Shown: positions 1-9,441, counted from the stretch's first letter. The stretch: DNA of 64,000 nucleotides from Syntrophothermus lipocalidus DSM 12680 (GCF_000092405.1 NC_014220.1:1798001-1862000), one strand, 5' to 3'. Numbers and translations are program-made. Notes: generated by a model from the letters alone, not told the origin.

Positions 1-54
1 AGCACGGCTTTCAAGATTAGGAAAATGGACGGCCATATCGTTTACCAGGCCTGA
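1..54 (+). CDS. C-terminal tail of an upstream gene (partial)
   Basis: The first 17 codons read in frame 1 without a stop and end in a TGA at 52-54, directly before the AGGAGG of the next gene. This is what the 3' end of a preceding operon member would look like. The readable end is FKIRKMDGHIVYQA. It is too short to assign a family, and a second frame is also open here, so the call rests mainly on the tight TGA-to-ribosome-site arrangement. Confidence 0.35.
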   Translation, partial: STAFKIRKMDGHIVYQA

Positions 55-65
55 GGAGGTTCGTA

Positions 66-440
66 ATGGGCGGCAAGATTCTGGTGGCTGATGATTCGGA
101 AATGATTCGCAACTTTCACTCTTATATATTGAAAAGCGCCGGCTTTGATGTGGTAACCGCGGTAGATGGAGCTGATGCCTTGGAAAAGGCATACGGCTCA
201 TCCGCCCCCTGGGCCGTGGTAATTACCGACATCAACATGCCCAACCTGGATGGCTATGCCCTCATCGAGCATTTGCGCGGGGAACCGGAATTCGAAGACA
301 TCCCCATCATCATCGTTTCTACTGAAGACGAGTTAAAAGATAAGCAAAGAGGGTTCGAGGCCGGTGCCAACGCCTATCTGGTAAAACCGACCGACCCGGC
401 AACCTTGATCGAAATGATCAAAATGCTGATTGGAGCTTGA
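66..440 (+). CDS. cheY: CheY-like single-domain response regulator
   Basis: This 124-residue receiver domain has no output domain. It should be phosphorylated by the CheA encoded next and carry the signal to its target (flagellar motor, pilus motor or other). The acidic pocket is D9-D10, the phosphoacceptor is D55 (ITDINMPNLDG), the switch residues are S85/T86 and the conserved lysine is K107 (VKP). AGGAGG lies 7 bases before the ATG. The stop overlaps the cheA start by 4 bases (TTGA), so the two are translationally coupled. A second CheY lies at 10649, so the cluster has two competing or serial phosphoacceptors. The family is certain; the output is unknown. Confidence 0.93.
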   Translation: MGGKILVADDSEMIRNFHSYILKSAGFDVVTAVDGADALEKAYGSSAPWAVVITDINMPNLDGYALIEHLRGEPEFEDIPIIIVSTEDELKDKQRGFEAGANAYLVKPTDPATLIEMIKMLIGA

Positions 441-3136
441 AGGAAAAGCGAGGCGAAAAGAGAGTGAGGCTGACCTTTGAGCCTGACGATATAGACATAC
501 TCCAAGGCATAGTGGAGGAATCGAGCGAGCATCTTAGAGGCATTGAAGAAGGTATTCTGAGGCTAGAGGCAGACTTTGATCCTGAAACCGTAGACTCTGT
601 CTTTCGGGCCCTGCATTCGGTTAAAGGAGTAGCCGGGCTACTCGATCTCACGCCAATTAAAGATTGCGCCCACTGTCTAGAATCGATGCTGACGGATATC
701 CGCAAAGGCCTCTACATTCCGGACTCAGAAATAACCGACCTGCTCTTACGGGGAGTCGATGTTCTGCACCTGCAGCTGGCAGAGGTTGTGGCCCAGTTGC
801 AGGAGTTACAGGCGGATCCACCTCAGGAGCCCTTCGCCCTTAATATTCCCGACGCCGGGGGTAAGGAGTTGGCAGCAACAGTTGAAGAGATCCGTCTCCG
901 GCTCACCGGACAGTCTCAGCCTGAGCCTGATGAGGAGGCGAGGCCGGAGCAAAGCCCCGATTTTTCGTATCTACTCGATCAAATGCTCCCCGACTTTATT
1001 GATGAAACGGTAGAACACCTCAGCTCTGTAGAACATTACTGCGTGGAACTGGAAAAACACCCACAGGATCCGCAAATACTCAACTCTATCATGCGCAGCT
1101 TCCACAGCATCAAAGGAGGAGCCGGGGTCATAGCCAGCATGCGTCCTGACCAAGGAGAGAATGACCCGGTCAAACTTATCCGAGCCCTAACCCATGCGGC
1201 CGAAACCGTACTTCAATCTTATCTTGGCCAAAACCAACCTCTCTCGGAATCTATAGTTGATCTGGTCCTACAGGCAGTCGACAAGGTATCTGCCTTGGTT
1301 AAAACGCTGGGCGAGGGCGGGGAGCCGGATCCTTCGACACGAGATATCATCCAGCGGATGGAAATGGCAGCCAGGTGCGTCTCGAGCAGACGGAACGAGA
1401 CTGAAGAAAGCATGTCTACTAGGCCCTTCCTGGCCTCTAACCAACTGGCCGCGTTTATCAACATAGCCAACCAAGCCCTGGAATCCATAAAAGGCCTGCT
1501 GGATACCGCCCGCGAAGGATACCCTGTAAGAACTAACCGTTTCAGGCAGTACTCGCGGGCCCTAAAAAACCTCCATTCGAGCGCTCGCTACCTCGGATTT
1601 AATGAGCTGGCTGAAGAAGCGGCGACCCAGGCTCAGTTTGTCCGGACAGTTACACCGGAACGAGACGTGCTTACAGGTTCGATGCTGGAAAGGCTTCGGG
1701 CAGGATTTGAACGCTTGCTCTACCTGCTAGAGACCAAGGTGGCTGAGGTCGAGCGTATCATAGAGGACGTGCCGCTGGAGTACGCCGACAAACGACTGGG
1801 CGAGATCCTGGTCGAATCGGGTCTAGCCTCCCCCTCAGAAGTGGCTATGGCCCTCTCTAAGCAAGCAGTAGCCCGGGAAAAACAGCGGGAAACAGCAGAA
1901 GAAACCAGACCAGTTGGGGAAATTGCCGGGCAGTCGGTTAGGGTCAGCCAGGAAAAGCTGGACCGGCTCATGAACATGATAGGCGAACTCCTGATCTCCA
2001 AGAACAACATCCTGCACCTAGCCCGGAAGGTAAGCATGGAGTACAATCTGCCAGCCTTGTCCCGAGAGGTCAAAGCGGCAGCCATGGAAGTAGCCAGGAT
2101 CTCCGACGAACTGCAGGACGCCATCATGTCGGCCCGGATGATTCCGCTGCGCGTGCTTTTTCAAAGGTACCCCCGTACTATCCGCGACATTTCTCGTAAA
2201 TCGGGAAAGCAGGTGGACCTGGTGATCACGGGAGAAGACACTGAACTCGACAAAACCGTAATCGAAGCTATCAACGACCCGCTGGTCCACATGCTGCGCA
2301 ACGCGGTAGACCACGGGATAGAGCCTCCGGAAGAGCGAAAAGCTCTGGGCAAGCATCCCCAGGGTACTATTTCGATTCGTGCTTACTATCAAGGAGGGTA
2401 TGTCGTTATCGAAATATCCGATGACGGTAGAGGCCTCGACCCTGAACGCATCAAGCAGAAAGCCGTTGAAAAAGGACTGGTTCACCCTGTCCATGCGCAG
2501 ACCATGAGCCCTGAGGACCTTTACCAGTTCATCTTTGCCCCGGGGTTTAGCACCGCTCAAGAGGTTACCGAACTGTCCGGACGGGGCGTGGGGATGGACG
2601 TGGTAAAAAACAACATAGAGCGGCTGGGCGGGTTTATATATGTGGACAGCCAGCCAAGCGCTGGTACTACTTTTACCCTGAAGATACCGCTTTCCATGTC
2701 GATAATCCAGGGGTTGATGGTCGAAGCATTAGGCCAACGGTTCATCATAGCCTTGGACGCTATAGTGGAGACGGTGAAACTGCCATTAGCGTTCATCAGG
2801 AGTTACAAACAAAAGCTGGTAGCGGATATTCGCGGTCAGATCATCCCCCTAATCAGATTAGGCCAAGTGCTGGGAATAGAATCACCTTCCGATAGAAACG
2901 GCGTAGACCAGTCAGAAGACGGAAGGGTACCGATTGTAGTTCTGGACATAGACCGGGTTCGGGTAGGATTGATCGTCGACCGTTTTCAAAACCAGCAAGA
3001 ATTCGTCATCAAATCTCTGAGCGAAGAACTAGCCGGTCTCAAGGTTTACAGCGGAGCTACTATTCTGGGAGACGGTAGCGTGGTTCTAATCCTGAACCCT
3101 GTTCAACTCCTGCAACTTCACCTGACCGGCAGCTAG
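437..3136 (+). CDS. cheA: CheA histidine kinase with several HPt domains
   Basis: An 899-residue chemotaxis kinase. It has two clear phosphotransfer (HPt) domains with H60 (ALHSVKGVAGLL) and H223 (SFHSIKGGAG). A third, weaker HPt-like helix bundle is at about 330-440 with H380 (LKNLHSSARYLGF). A short RLGEILVESGLASPSEV segment at 453-469 resembles linkers seen in other long CheA proteins. The dimerisation helices lie at about 500-570. The HATPase domain has an N box (HMLRNAVDHGIE, 618-629), G1 (DDGRGLD) and G2 (GRGVGMDVV). A CheW-like P5 domain is at about 755-890. The TTG start overlaps the cheY stop. A GTG at 464 with GAGG upstream is an alternative start. Multi-HPt CheA proteins are typical of pilus-type or alternative-function systems as much as flagellar ones. 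Confidence 0.95.
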   Translation: MKEKRGEKRVRLTFEPDDIDILQGIVEESSEHLRGIEEGILRLEADFDPETVDSVFRALHSVKGVAGLLDLTPIKDCAHCLESMLTDIRKGLYIPDSEITDLLLRGVDVLHLQLAEVVAQLQELQADPPQEPFALNIPDAGGKELAATVEEIRLRLTGQSQPEPDEEARPEQSPDFSYLLDQMLPDFIDETVEHLSSVEHYCVELEKHPQDPQILNSIMRSFHSIKGGAGVIASMRPDQGENDPVKLIRALTHAAETVLQSYLGQNQPLSESIVDLVLQAVDKVSALVKTLGEGGEPDPSTRDIIQRMEMAARCVSSRRNETEESMSTRPFLASNQLAAFINIANQALESIKGLLDTAREGYPVRTNRFRQYSRALKNLHSSARYLGFNELAEEAATQAQFVRTVTPERDVLTGSMLERLRAGFERLLYLLETKVAEVERIIEDVPLEYADKRLGEILVESGLASPSEVAMALSKQAVAREKQRETAEETRPVGEIAGQSVRVSQEKLDRLMNMIGELLISKNNILHLARKVSMEYNLPALSREVKAAAMEVARISDELQDAIMSARMIPLRVLFQRYPRTIRDISRKSGKQVDLVITGEDTELDKTVIEAINDPLVHMLRNAVDHGIEPPEERKALGKHPQGTISIRAYYQGGYVVIEISDDGRGLDPERIKQKAVEKGLVHPVHAQTMSPEDLYQFIFAPGFSTAQEVTELSGRGVGMDVVKNNIERLGGFIYVDSQPSAGTTFTLKIPLSMSIIQGLMVEALGQRFIIALDAIVETVKLPLAFIRSYKQKLVADIRGQIIPLIRLGQVLGIESPSDRNGVDQSEDGRVPIVVLDIDRVRVGLIVDRFQNQQEFVIKSLSEELAGLKVYSGATILGDGSVVLILNPVQLLQLHLTGS

Positions 3137-3147
3137 GGAGGAAAACC

Positions 3148-3939
3148 ATGGCGGTAACTATCGTTGTTGCCAACCGCAAAGGAGGCAGCGGAAAAACCAC
3201 GACCACTGTCAACCTGGCCGACGGCCTTGCCCGCAGAGGGAAAAAGGTACTGGTGGTGGATGCCGATTCTCAGGCCCAGGCTACGGTAAGCATTGGGATA
3301 CTGCCCCACCGGTTGACCATGACCCTGTACGAACTACTGCACCTTGCGGCCAGTCCCCGGGGGTTGGGCAAGGAGCAAATAAACGAAACAGTTATCAGAA
3401 ACCAGAAACTCTTCGACCTCATCCCTTCTAAGCCGGATCTCTCGGCAGTTGAAGTGGAACTGGCAAATCAGACCGGACGCGAGTCCCTTTTAAAGGATCT
3501 GCTTTTGGATGTCATGGAAGACTACCAGTTCATACTCATCGACCTCCCCCCATCGCTGGGATTTGTGGCAGTAAACGGCCTCGTCGCTGCGGATTGGCTG
3601 GTAATACCTACGGAACCTTCATTTCTCTCGATGGACGGTCTGGCTCAGATGATGGGTATCCTGTACCGGGTCAATGCCGAGCTCAACCCGGGGTTACGCC
3701 TGATGGGAGTTCTCCCCGTCAAGTGCGACCTTCGAACCAACCTGGCTCGGAGCGTACTGGCGGAAATAAAAAACAATTTTGGGGAAGAAATGCTGCTCCC
3801 CCCCATACGAAATGATATCCGGTTAGCTGAAGCCCCGAGTTTTGGCAAGACCATATTCGAATACTCCCCAGCATCGCGGGGAGCTCAGGATTACGAAAAC
3901 CTGGTGGAAACCATCCTTTCTAGAAGTGGTGAACAATAG
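3148..3939 (+). CDS. ParA/MinD-type ATPase in the chemosensory operon
   Basis: This 263-residue deviant Walker A ATPase has KGGSGKTTT with the signature lysine K11 and P-loop K16, D38 in VVDADSQAQ and D132 in LIDLPPS. It resembles Soj/ParA and the chemotaxis-array relatives ParC and PpfA. Such proteins form ATP dimers that bind DNA or poles and position cargo. GGAGG precedes the ATG, and the gene sits 11 bases after cheA and abuts the next gene. The position inside a che operon, away from the chromosome origin, argues for positioning of a chemosensory cluster rather than chromosome segregation. That role is inferred. Confidence 0.88.
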   Translation: MAVTIVVANRKGGSGKTTTTVNLADGLARRGKKVLVVDADSQAQATVSIGILPHRLTMTLYELLHLAASPRGLGKEQINETVIRNQKLFDLIPSKPDLSAVEVELANQTGRESLLKDLLLDVMEDYQFILIDLPPSLGFVAVNGLVAADWLVIPTEPSFLSMDGLAQMMGILYRVNAELNPGLRLMGVLPVKCDLRTNLARSVLAEIKNNFGEEMLLPPIRNDIRLAEAPSFGKTIFEYSPASRGAQDYENLVETILSRSGEQ

Positions 3940-4323
3940 ATGGCAGGGAAAAAGAAACTGGGAATGGGGCTGGACCTGCTGCTGTCCTCGGTCCAATCCT
4001 CAGTTAATCAACCCGGGGGGATTGTTGATTGGAACCGCATCCAAAGTGTTTTCGACCAGGCCCGGCGCGAAGATGAAGCTGGAAACGTGTTTGAAGCGTA
4101 CTATCTTTACCGTCTGGCCAGCGACCTGGTTCGCGAAAAAGGCCCCGCGATAACCCCGGAGGCCAAAAGCCTGGCCTCTCAGTCCCTGAATAACGCTGCC
4201 GTCATCCTGTATGAACACGGTTACACAGCCCAGGCCCGCCGCTTGCTGGAAAAAGCAGTTCAGGTCTGCCCTGACAACCTTACTGCGCGTGATAACCTTA
4301 ACTCGCTCTTGCAAGGAGGCTAG
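3940..4323 (+). CDS. Small TPR-like protein with ParB-like N-terminal peptide
   Basis: A 127-residue protein whose ATG directly follows the ParA-like stop codon. The first residues (MAGKKKLGMGLDLLLSS) resemble the start of ParB/Spo0J proteins (K-GLG-KG-(I/L)-ALL), the segment that stimulates ParA ATPase. The DNA-binding ParB domains are absent. The rest is helical, and the last 45 residues look like a tetratricopeptide repeat (NNAAVILYEHGYTAQARRLLEKAVQVCPDN). I infer an adaptor linking the ParA-like ATPase to a cargo, perhaps the soluble receptors or the Hsp70 encoded next. The family itself is not one I recognise. Confidence 0.75.
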   Translation: MAGKKKLGMGLDLLLSSVQSSVNQPGGIVDWNRIQSVFDQARREDEAGNVFEAYYLYRLASDLVREKGPAITPEAKSLASQSLNNAAVILYEHGYTAQARRLLEKAVQVCPDNLTARDNLNSLLQGG

Positions 4324-4327
4324 AACA

Positions 4328-5818
4328 GTGATTGTGGGCATAGATCTAGGCACCACCAACTCTCTGGTAGCCTATATCAACCGGGAAGGCAAGCCGGAAA
4401 TCATCGTCAATGAGCGTGGGAGCCGATTGACACCTTCGGCCGTGTACTTCAAAACAGACCAGGAGGTCCTAGTAGGGGAGCTGGCTCGTTCCCAGATGGT
4501 CTTGAAAGCCGACCGGACGGTATGCTACATCAAGCGTCACATGGGTTCCGACTACCGGGTAAACATATCCGGGCGGGAGTACACTCCTATCGAGATCTCA
4601 GCCCTGGTGTTACGAAAACTTCGGCAGTACGCCGAAAAATACCTGGGCCAGCCCGTTGAGGCAGCGGTAGTCACCGTACCCGCCTATTTCAACGACAACC
4701 AGCGCCAGGCCACCCTGCAGGCGGGAAGGCTGGCGGGATTAAAGATATTGAAGCTGTTGAACGAGCCCACGGCCGCGGCCTTGGCCTACGGCCTGCAGTC
4801 GGGGGAAAAGGAACACGTCCTGGTGCTCGATATAGGAGGTGGTACCTTCGATATCACCCTTATGGAAAACGACGGTGGCACCTGCCGGGTGGTGGCGGTC
4901 GGGGGATGCACTACCCTGGGGGGGATCGATTTCGACAACCGGCTGATAAGGCACATTCTCGAAACTTTTAAGCAAACTCATGGGATAGATCTCGCTGCCG
5001 ACAAAGTAGCCTGCCAACAGGTTCAAATACACGCGGAACGGGCTAAGGTTGACCTGTCAACCGTAAACGAGTGCTCGGTTCTGATACCTTACATCACCAT
5101 GGGAACTGAAGGCCCGGTTCATCTCAACCAGACCATCCGTAGGGAAGAATTTGAGCACCTGGCAGATGACCTCTGGAACGAGATCAGTTCTCTTATCCTG
5201 CAAACCCTGCAGAAAGCGGAGGTTGGTCCCGACTGGGTGGATGTAATAGTTATGGCTGGCGGGGCCTCGCGGATGCCCGGATTCGAGCGGGTGGTACGGG
5301 AATTGTTCGGGCAGGTAGAAATAAAAAGCGATATCAATCCCGACGAAGTAGTAGCACTCGGAGCCGCCATAGAAGCTGGAATCCTGGCTGGCCAGGTCGA
5401 ACATATCGAACTCTACGATGTAACTTCCCACACCTTGGGCATTGAAGATGATATGGGGGAATTTGTCCCCATTATTCCAGCTAATACCCTCTATCCGGTA
5501 ACCAGGTCGCGCCTGTTTACCACAGTCGAAGACGATCAGGAGGAGGTGATAATTCACATCCTGCAGCGGGACGAACTCCAGTCCGAGGCTTCAGCAGCCG
5601 TATCCCTGGGCAAGTTTCACCTGGCTGGCATCCAGCAGGCTCCAGCCGGGGTGCCGTGCATCGAGGTAACTTTCACCATTGACCGCAACGGAGTTCTCGA
5701 GGTTGCCGCTCGGGACACGGAAACAGGTACGGAAAACCAAGTACAGATCACTGACGTGGCGTTTTCCGGCGGACACCCGGGTGAAAACCGCCGCGGGACT
5801 TCGCTAACGGTTATATGA
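4328..5818 (+). CDS. Lidless Hsp70 (DnaK-like) protein
   Basis: The GTG start at 4328 follows AGGAGG and gives VIVGIDLGTTNSLVAYI, the normal Hsp70 beginning. An open frame extends further upstream but overlaps the previous gene. The nucleotide-binding domain is complete: the LGTTNS phosphate loop, VTVPAYFND, NEPTAAALAYG, VLDIGGGTFDITL and MAGGASRMP. A beta substrate-binding domain follows (to about 480), and the protein ends at 496 residues. The usual 100-residue helical lid and tail are missing, against about 610 residues for DnaK. No grpE or dnaJ is adjacent. Its place between the ParA-adaptor pair and a soluble receptor suggests a dedicated role in receptor-array assembly or sensing. That is inference. 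Confidence 0.9.
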   Translation: MIVGIDLGTTNSLVAYINREGKPEIIVNERGSRLTPSAVYFKTDQEVLVGELARSQMVLKADRTVCYIKRHMGSDYRVNISGREYTPIEISALVLRKLRQYAEKYLGQPVEAAVVTVPAYFNDNQRQATLQAGRLAGLKILKLLNEPTAAALAYGLQSGEKEHVLVLDIGGGTFDITLMENDGGTCRVVAVGGCTTLGGIDFDNRLIRHILETFKQTHGIDLAADKVACQQVQIHAERAKVDLSTVNECSVLIPYITMGTEGPVHLNQTIRREEFEHLADDLWNEISSLILQTLQKAEVGPDWVDVIVMAGGASRMPGFERVVRELFGQVEIKSDINPDEVVALGAAIEAGILAGQVEHIELYDVTSHTLGIEDDMGEFVPIIPANTLYPVTRSRLFTTVEDDQEEVIIHILQRDELQSEASAAVSLGKFHLAGIQQAPAGVPCIEVTFTIDRNGVLEVAARDTETGTENQVQITDVAFSGGHPGENRRGTSLTVI

Positions 5819-5904
5819 GACCTGTTCGTATGCCGCTGGTATTCCAGTAGAAAGAAAAGCTCTCGGTAGGCGTGGTTATTTTTTAGAATTGAGGAGGGAG
5901 TCGA

Positions 5905-7842
5905 ATGGCTAGAAGATTGGAAACACCGCCCGGTGCCAAAACCGGATTGACCCTGAAGACCGACGAAGAAGATATATCCAAGAAGCGGGAACAGGCCCGC
6001 AGGATGGCTCAAGAAAAGGCCCGGGCCCGCACCCTGGCCAAGCAGCAGGCTATGGCCGAGAGAATCGCCACCGCTTCCGAACAACTCCTGGCAGGAGTAG
6101 AGGAGGCAACCGCATCAGCCCAGGAATTCGCCCGGATGATGACTGACTTAGCGGTACGCATGCAGCAAGTAGCGGAGATGTCTGAGTCCGTAAAACAGAC
6201 TGCTCAGGACGAAAGTAATGCGGCGCAGCAGGTCGTAGAGACTTTCGATATTCTCTATAAGATAACCCAGGAAGGTCTCGGCACCATGCGTGAGTCGGTG
6301 GCCGCCATGGAAAACATGCGCGCTCACCTGGTAGAAGCAGCAGAGAAAAACGCCCAGTCCGGCAAGCGCATTGCCGAGCTGGAAGAACAGTCCCGGCAGA
6401 TCGGAGACATCGTGCAGACTGTGGTCATGATCGCAGACCAGACCAACCTCCTGGCCTTGAACGCCGCTATTGAAGCAGCCCGCGCTGGAGAACACGGGCG
6501 TGGATTTGCGGTAGTAGCAGATGAAGTACGCAACCTGGCCGAGATTTCTGAAAGCGCAGCCCGGGATATCCGCGGAGTAGTGGAGGAAATTCGTAGTGGC
6601 GTGGATCAGGTAGTTAAAGATATAAACCAGGTAGTAGAAAGCTTCCAGGATATGCAACAGCGCACCGAGCATAATAACCAGGGGTTCCAGGGGGTAGCAC
6701 AGCGGTTTCAGCTCTACGGGGAAATACTGGCAAGGTTTTTGGATTTTTCAGGCCAGATGGACCGCACGGCCCAGGAAGTCCGTTCTGTCTGCGAATCCAT
6801 CGCCGCCAATACAGACCAGATCAGGGTAGGGTGTGAAGAGTCCACGAAAGCGGTGACCGAACAGAGCAAGGCACTGGCCGAGGTCAACCAGGCTACCCAC
6901 GAACTGGCGGAGATGGCGGATGAACTTAAGACATCTACGAACGTAAACAAATCAGCCGAGGAAGTGGCTGCCACTTCGGAACAGCTCTCCGCTAATATAG
7001 AAGAAATAAGCAGCTCCGCCAGTGAGATCGTGAGCTCTCTTAGCCAGATGACAAACGCCGCCAGCCTATCCGAAAAGGATGTCCAGAAGGTTGTAACCTT
7101 GGTACACACCAGCCAGGAACTCCTAGCCAAAATGAACGAGTGCATAACCCAGGCCAGTCAAACCTTAGGGGAATTGCAGCAGATATTAACCGACAGCCGT
7201 CAGGCAGCTCGTGCTGTGTGGAGGGACCTGCGCGAATGTATTGACTCGTATCAGGGAACCAACAGCTCCATTGAGACCCTCGAAGAAAAAATCCGGCGTA
7301 TTGAAAAGATTGTGGATACCATCGAAAACGTTTCTATCCAGACCAACATGCTGGCTGTCAACGGGTTCGTAGAGGCCGCAACTGCAGGCGAGCACGGTCG
7401 TGGATTCTCCGTAGTTGCCGGTGATATCCGTAACCTCGCCACCGAGTCGGCAGAAAATGCCGATAAGATCAAGGACCTGGTAAGGGACCTGCAGAAGCAG
7501 ATGAGCAAAGTTATCGCTGACCTGGGTCAGTCCGAAAGCGTATCCCGGCAAGCAGACGAAGCTATAGGGGTAGCTGCCAAGAAAAATGACGAAGTCGAAG
7601 AATCACTGGCCCAGATTACGCACCAGCGCGCCCAGGTAGGTAAAGCCGTAACTGATATCCGCAACGCGGTTGAGAAAGCCGAAAAACTGGTTGAGGCTTT
7701 GACCGAGATGATAACCGCAGGGTTTGCTGAAATACAAGCCGCTTCTCGCACGGCTGACGAGCAGGCCCGAGGGGTGGCAGAGCTTGCCAACTCCATTGAA
7801 GAAATAGCGTCTATCGCTGATGAGCTACAGGCAGGTCAATAA
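5905..7842 (+). CDS. Soluble chemoreceptor with two signalling hairpins
   Basis: A 645-residue methyl-accepting chemotaxis-type protein with no membrane segment. The N-terminus is charged and helical ([21 protein letters not shown]). A standard receptor tip lies around Q179 ([20 protein letters not shown], then [16 protein letters not shown]). A second, divergent tip lies around Q479 ([20 protein letters not shown], then [20 protein letters not shown]). Ordinary receptors have one tip, which binds CheA and CheW. The rest is predicted coiled coil, and no ligand-binding domain is recognisable. GAGGAGGGAG precedes the ATG. A close paralogue lies at 12798-14756. Confidence 0.92.
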   Translation: MARRLETPPGAKTGLTLKTDEEDISKKREQARRMAQEKARARTLAKQQAMAERIATASEQLLAGVEEATASAQEFARMMTDLAVRMQQVAEMSESVKQTAQDESNAAQQVVETFDILYKITQEGLGTMRESVAAMENMRAHLVEAAEKNAQSGKRIAELEEQSRQIGDIVQTVVMIADQTNLLALNAAIEAARAGEHGRGFAVVADEVRNLAEISESAARDIRGVVEEIRSGVDQVVKDINQVVESFQDMQQRTEHNNQGFQGVAQRFQLYGEILARFLDFSGQMDRTAQEVRSVCESIAANTDQIRVGCEESTKAVTEQSKALAEVNQATHELAEMADELKTSTNVNKSAEEVAATSEQLSANIEEISSSASEIVSSLSQMTNAASLSEKDVQKVVTLVHTSQELLAKMNECITQASQTLGELQQILTDSRQAARAVWRDLRECIDSYQGTNSSIETLEEKIRRIEKIVDTIENVSIQTNMLAVNGFVEAATAGEHGRGFSVVAGDIRNLATESAENADKIKDLVRDLQKQMSKVIADLGQSESVSRQADEAIGVAAKKNDEVEESLAQITHQRAQVGKAVTDIRNAVEKAEKLVEALTEMITAGFAEIQAASRTADEQARGVAELANSIEEIASIADELQAGQ

Positions 7843-7884
7843 ACGTTTATTACGAAAACATTAAAGCCAAAGGGGGGATAATAA

Positions 7885-9441
7885 GTGACCGACCAACAGG
7901 CAAACGCCTTAGTTCAGGATGAGATGCAGTTGGTCACCTTCGATCTCGAGCGGGAAAGCTTCGGAATCAATATTATGAACGTGCAGGAGATCATCCGCAC
8001 GCCCAACATAACGGTTATTCCGCAGGCCCCGCCCTATGTAGAAGGGGTAACTAACCTGCGGGGCAATATCCTTCCGGTTATCGACACCCGGGTTAAGTTC
8101 AACCTGCCTCCTCGCGAACGCGACGCCGCCAGCCGGGTAATAGTAGTAGATGTGAAAGGCAGGAAAATCGGGTTGAGCGTTGACGGAGTATCCGAGGTCC
8201 TCCGGGTTGAGAGTAACCAAATAGAGCCGGCCCCCGCCATGGTATCGGGTATCGAGACCAGTGCTATCTCTGGAATGGTCAAGATTAACGATGGAAAAAA
8301 ACTGGTCATGATCCTGGATGCCGTGCGCTTCTGTCAACTGGAAAGCGGCGAGGGACAGGATACCGCTGCCGCCCGGTTAACCAGGAGCGAAGCCGGTTTC
8401 AAGCAGGAGCAGGACAAGAAGCTGGAAGAAGTCCAGTTAGTTACTTTTGGGCTAGGAAAAGAAGAGTTTGCCCTTGAAATAGAACAGGTTCGGGAGATCA
8501 TCCGCTACCCGGAGATCGTGAAGGTCCCTAACGTTCCGGCCTACATCAAAGGAGTGATCTCCTTGCGCGACCGCCTGTTGCCTATCGTCGACATGCGGGT
8601 TAAGCTCGAAACCAGCAGTGATGAAGTTAGCGACACTACCAGGGTGGTAGTCGTCGATGTGGACAACATGCAGGTCGGATTAGTCGTGGACAAGGTCTAC
8701 GAAGTTACCCGCGTCCCCAAAGACACTATCTACCCGCCGCCTCAAGCCTTGACCACCGAGGGGCGGGAGCAGTTGAAGGGCATAGTCAGGCTAGATGACG
8801 GGAAGCGCATCATCATGCTCATTGATCCTTTCGACATCCTGACCAGGGAGGAAATCCGCGGGATATCCACCGTAGAAACGGCCGATGCAGAATCCATCGA
8901 AGAAGCCCCGGCTTTTCTAGACGGGATGGACGAAGAACAGATGGTAGTGTTCAAGCTGGCAGGCGAGCAGTACGGGGTACGCATCACCCAGGTACAGGAG
9001 ATCAACCGTCTGTCTAAGATCACTAAAGTGCCGCGGGCACCCAAATTCGTCGAAGGGGTCGTAAACCTGAGAGGAGATGTCATCCCGCTCATCGACCTGC
9101 GCAAGCGGTTTGAGATGGAGGAAAAAGAGTACAACGAGTTCACCCGCATCATAGTCAGCGATATAAACAACAAAAAGATAGGAATCATCGTGGACGAGGT
9201 CCTTGAGGTTTTGCGGGTACCCAAAAAGAACCTGGAAGAGGCTCCCGACATCATTCAAGGGAACCAGGCAGCCCGCTTTATGGAAGGCTTGGCCAACCTG
9301 GAGAACAGGATGATTATGCTTTTGAACCTGGAAAACATCCTGGTAGAGAAAGAGTGGCAGAAGCTGGCCGACCTCAGCCAGTCCCAGGCGGCGAAAAAGA
9401 CGACCCCAGTGAAACTCAAGAAGCAGGGTGGAAACGAGTAA
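7885..9441 (+). CDS. cheW: Triple-domain CheW scaffold protein
   Basis: This 518-residue protein consists of three CheW domains in series, at about 9-155, 180-325 and 350-500. Each has the hallmark pattern of a beta strand (QLVTFDL, QLVTFGL, MVVFKLA), a QEI/REI helix, and an xxGVxNLRGxxLPxID core. CheW couples receptor tips to CheA; three copies on one chain could bridge several receptor or kinase units. The GTG start follows AGGGGGG. The gene overlaps cheB by 14 bases. Ordinary single-domain CheW is encoded separately at 58703-59182. Confidence 0.92.
   Translation: MTDQQANALVQDEMQLVTFDLERESFGINIMNVQEIIRTPNITVIPQAPPYVEGVTNLRGNILPVIDTRVKFNLPPRERDAASRVIVVDVKGRKIGLSVDGVSEVLRVESNQIEPAPAMVSGIETSAISGMVKINDGKKLVMILDAVRFCQLESGEGQDTAAARLTRSEAGFKQEQDKKLEEVQLVTFGLGKEEFALEIEQVREIIRYPEIVKVPNVPAYIKGVISLRDRLLPIVDMRVKLETSSDEVSDTTRVVVVDVDNMQVGLVVDKVYEVTRVPKDTIYPPPQALTTEGREQLKGIVRLDDGKRIIMLIDPFDILTREEIRGISTVETADAESIEEAPAFLDGMDEEQMVVFKLAGEQYGVRITQVQEINRLSKITKVPRAPKFVEGVVNLRGDVIPLIDLRKRFEMEEKEYNEFTRIIVSDINNKKIGIIVDEVLEVLRVPKKNLEEAPDIIQGNQAARFMEGLANLENRMIMLLNLENILVEKEWQKLADLSQSQAAKKTTPVKLKKQGGNE

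Noticed and set aside
4211-4327. Upstream extension of the Hsp70 gene
   Set aside because: It overlaps the previous gene in another frame and gives a non-Hsp70 N-terminus; the GTG at 4328 has a good ribosome site and gives the normal Hsp70 start.
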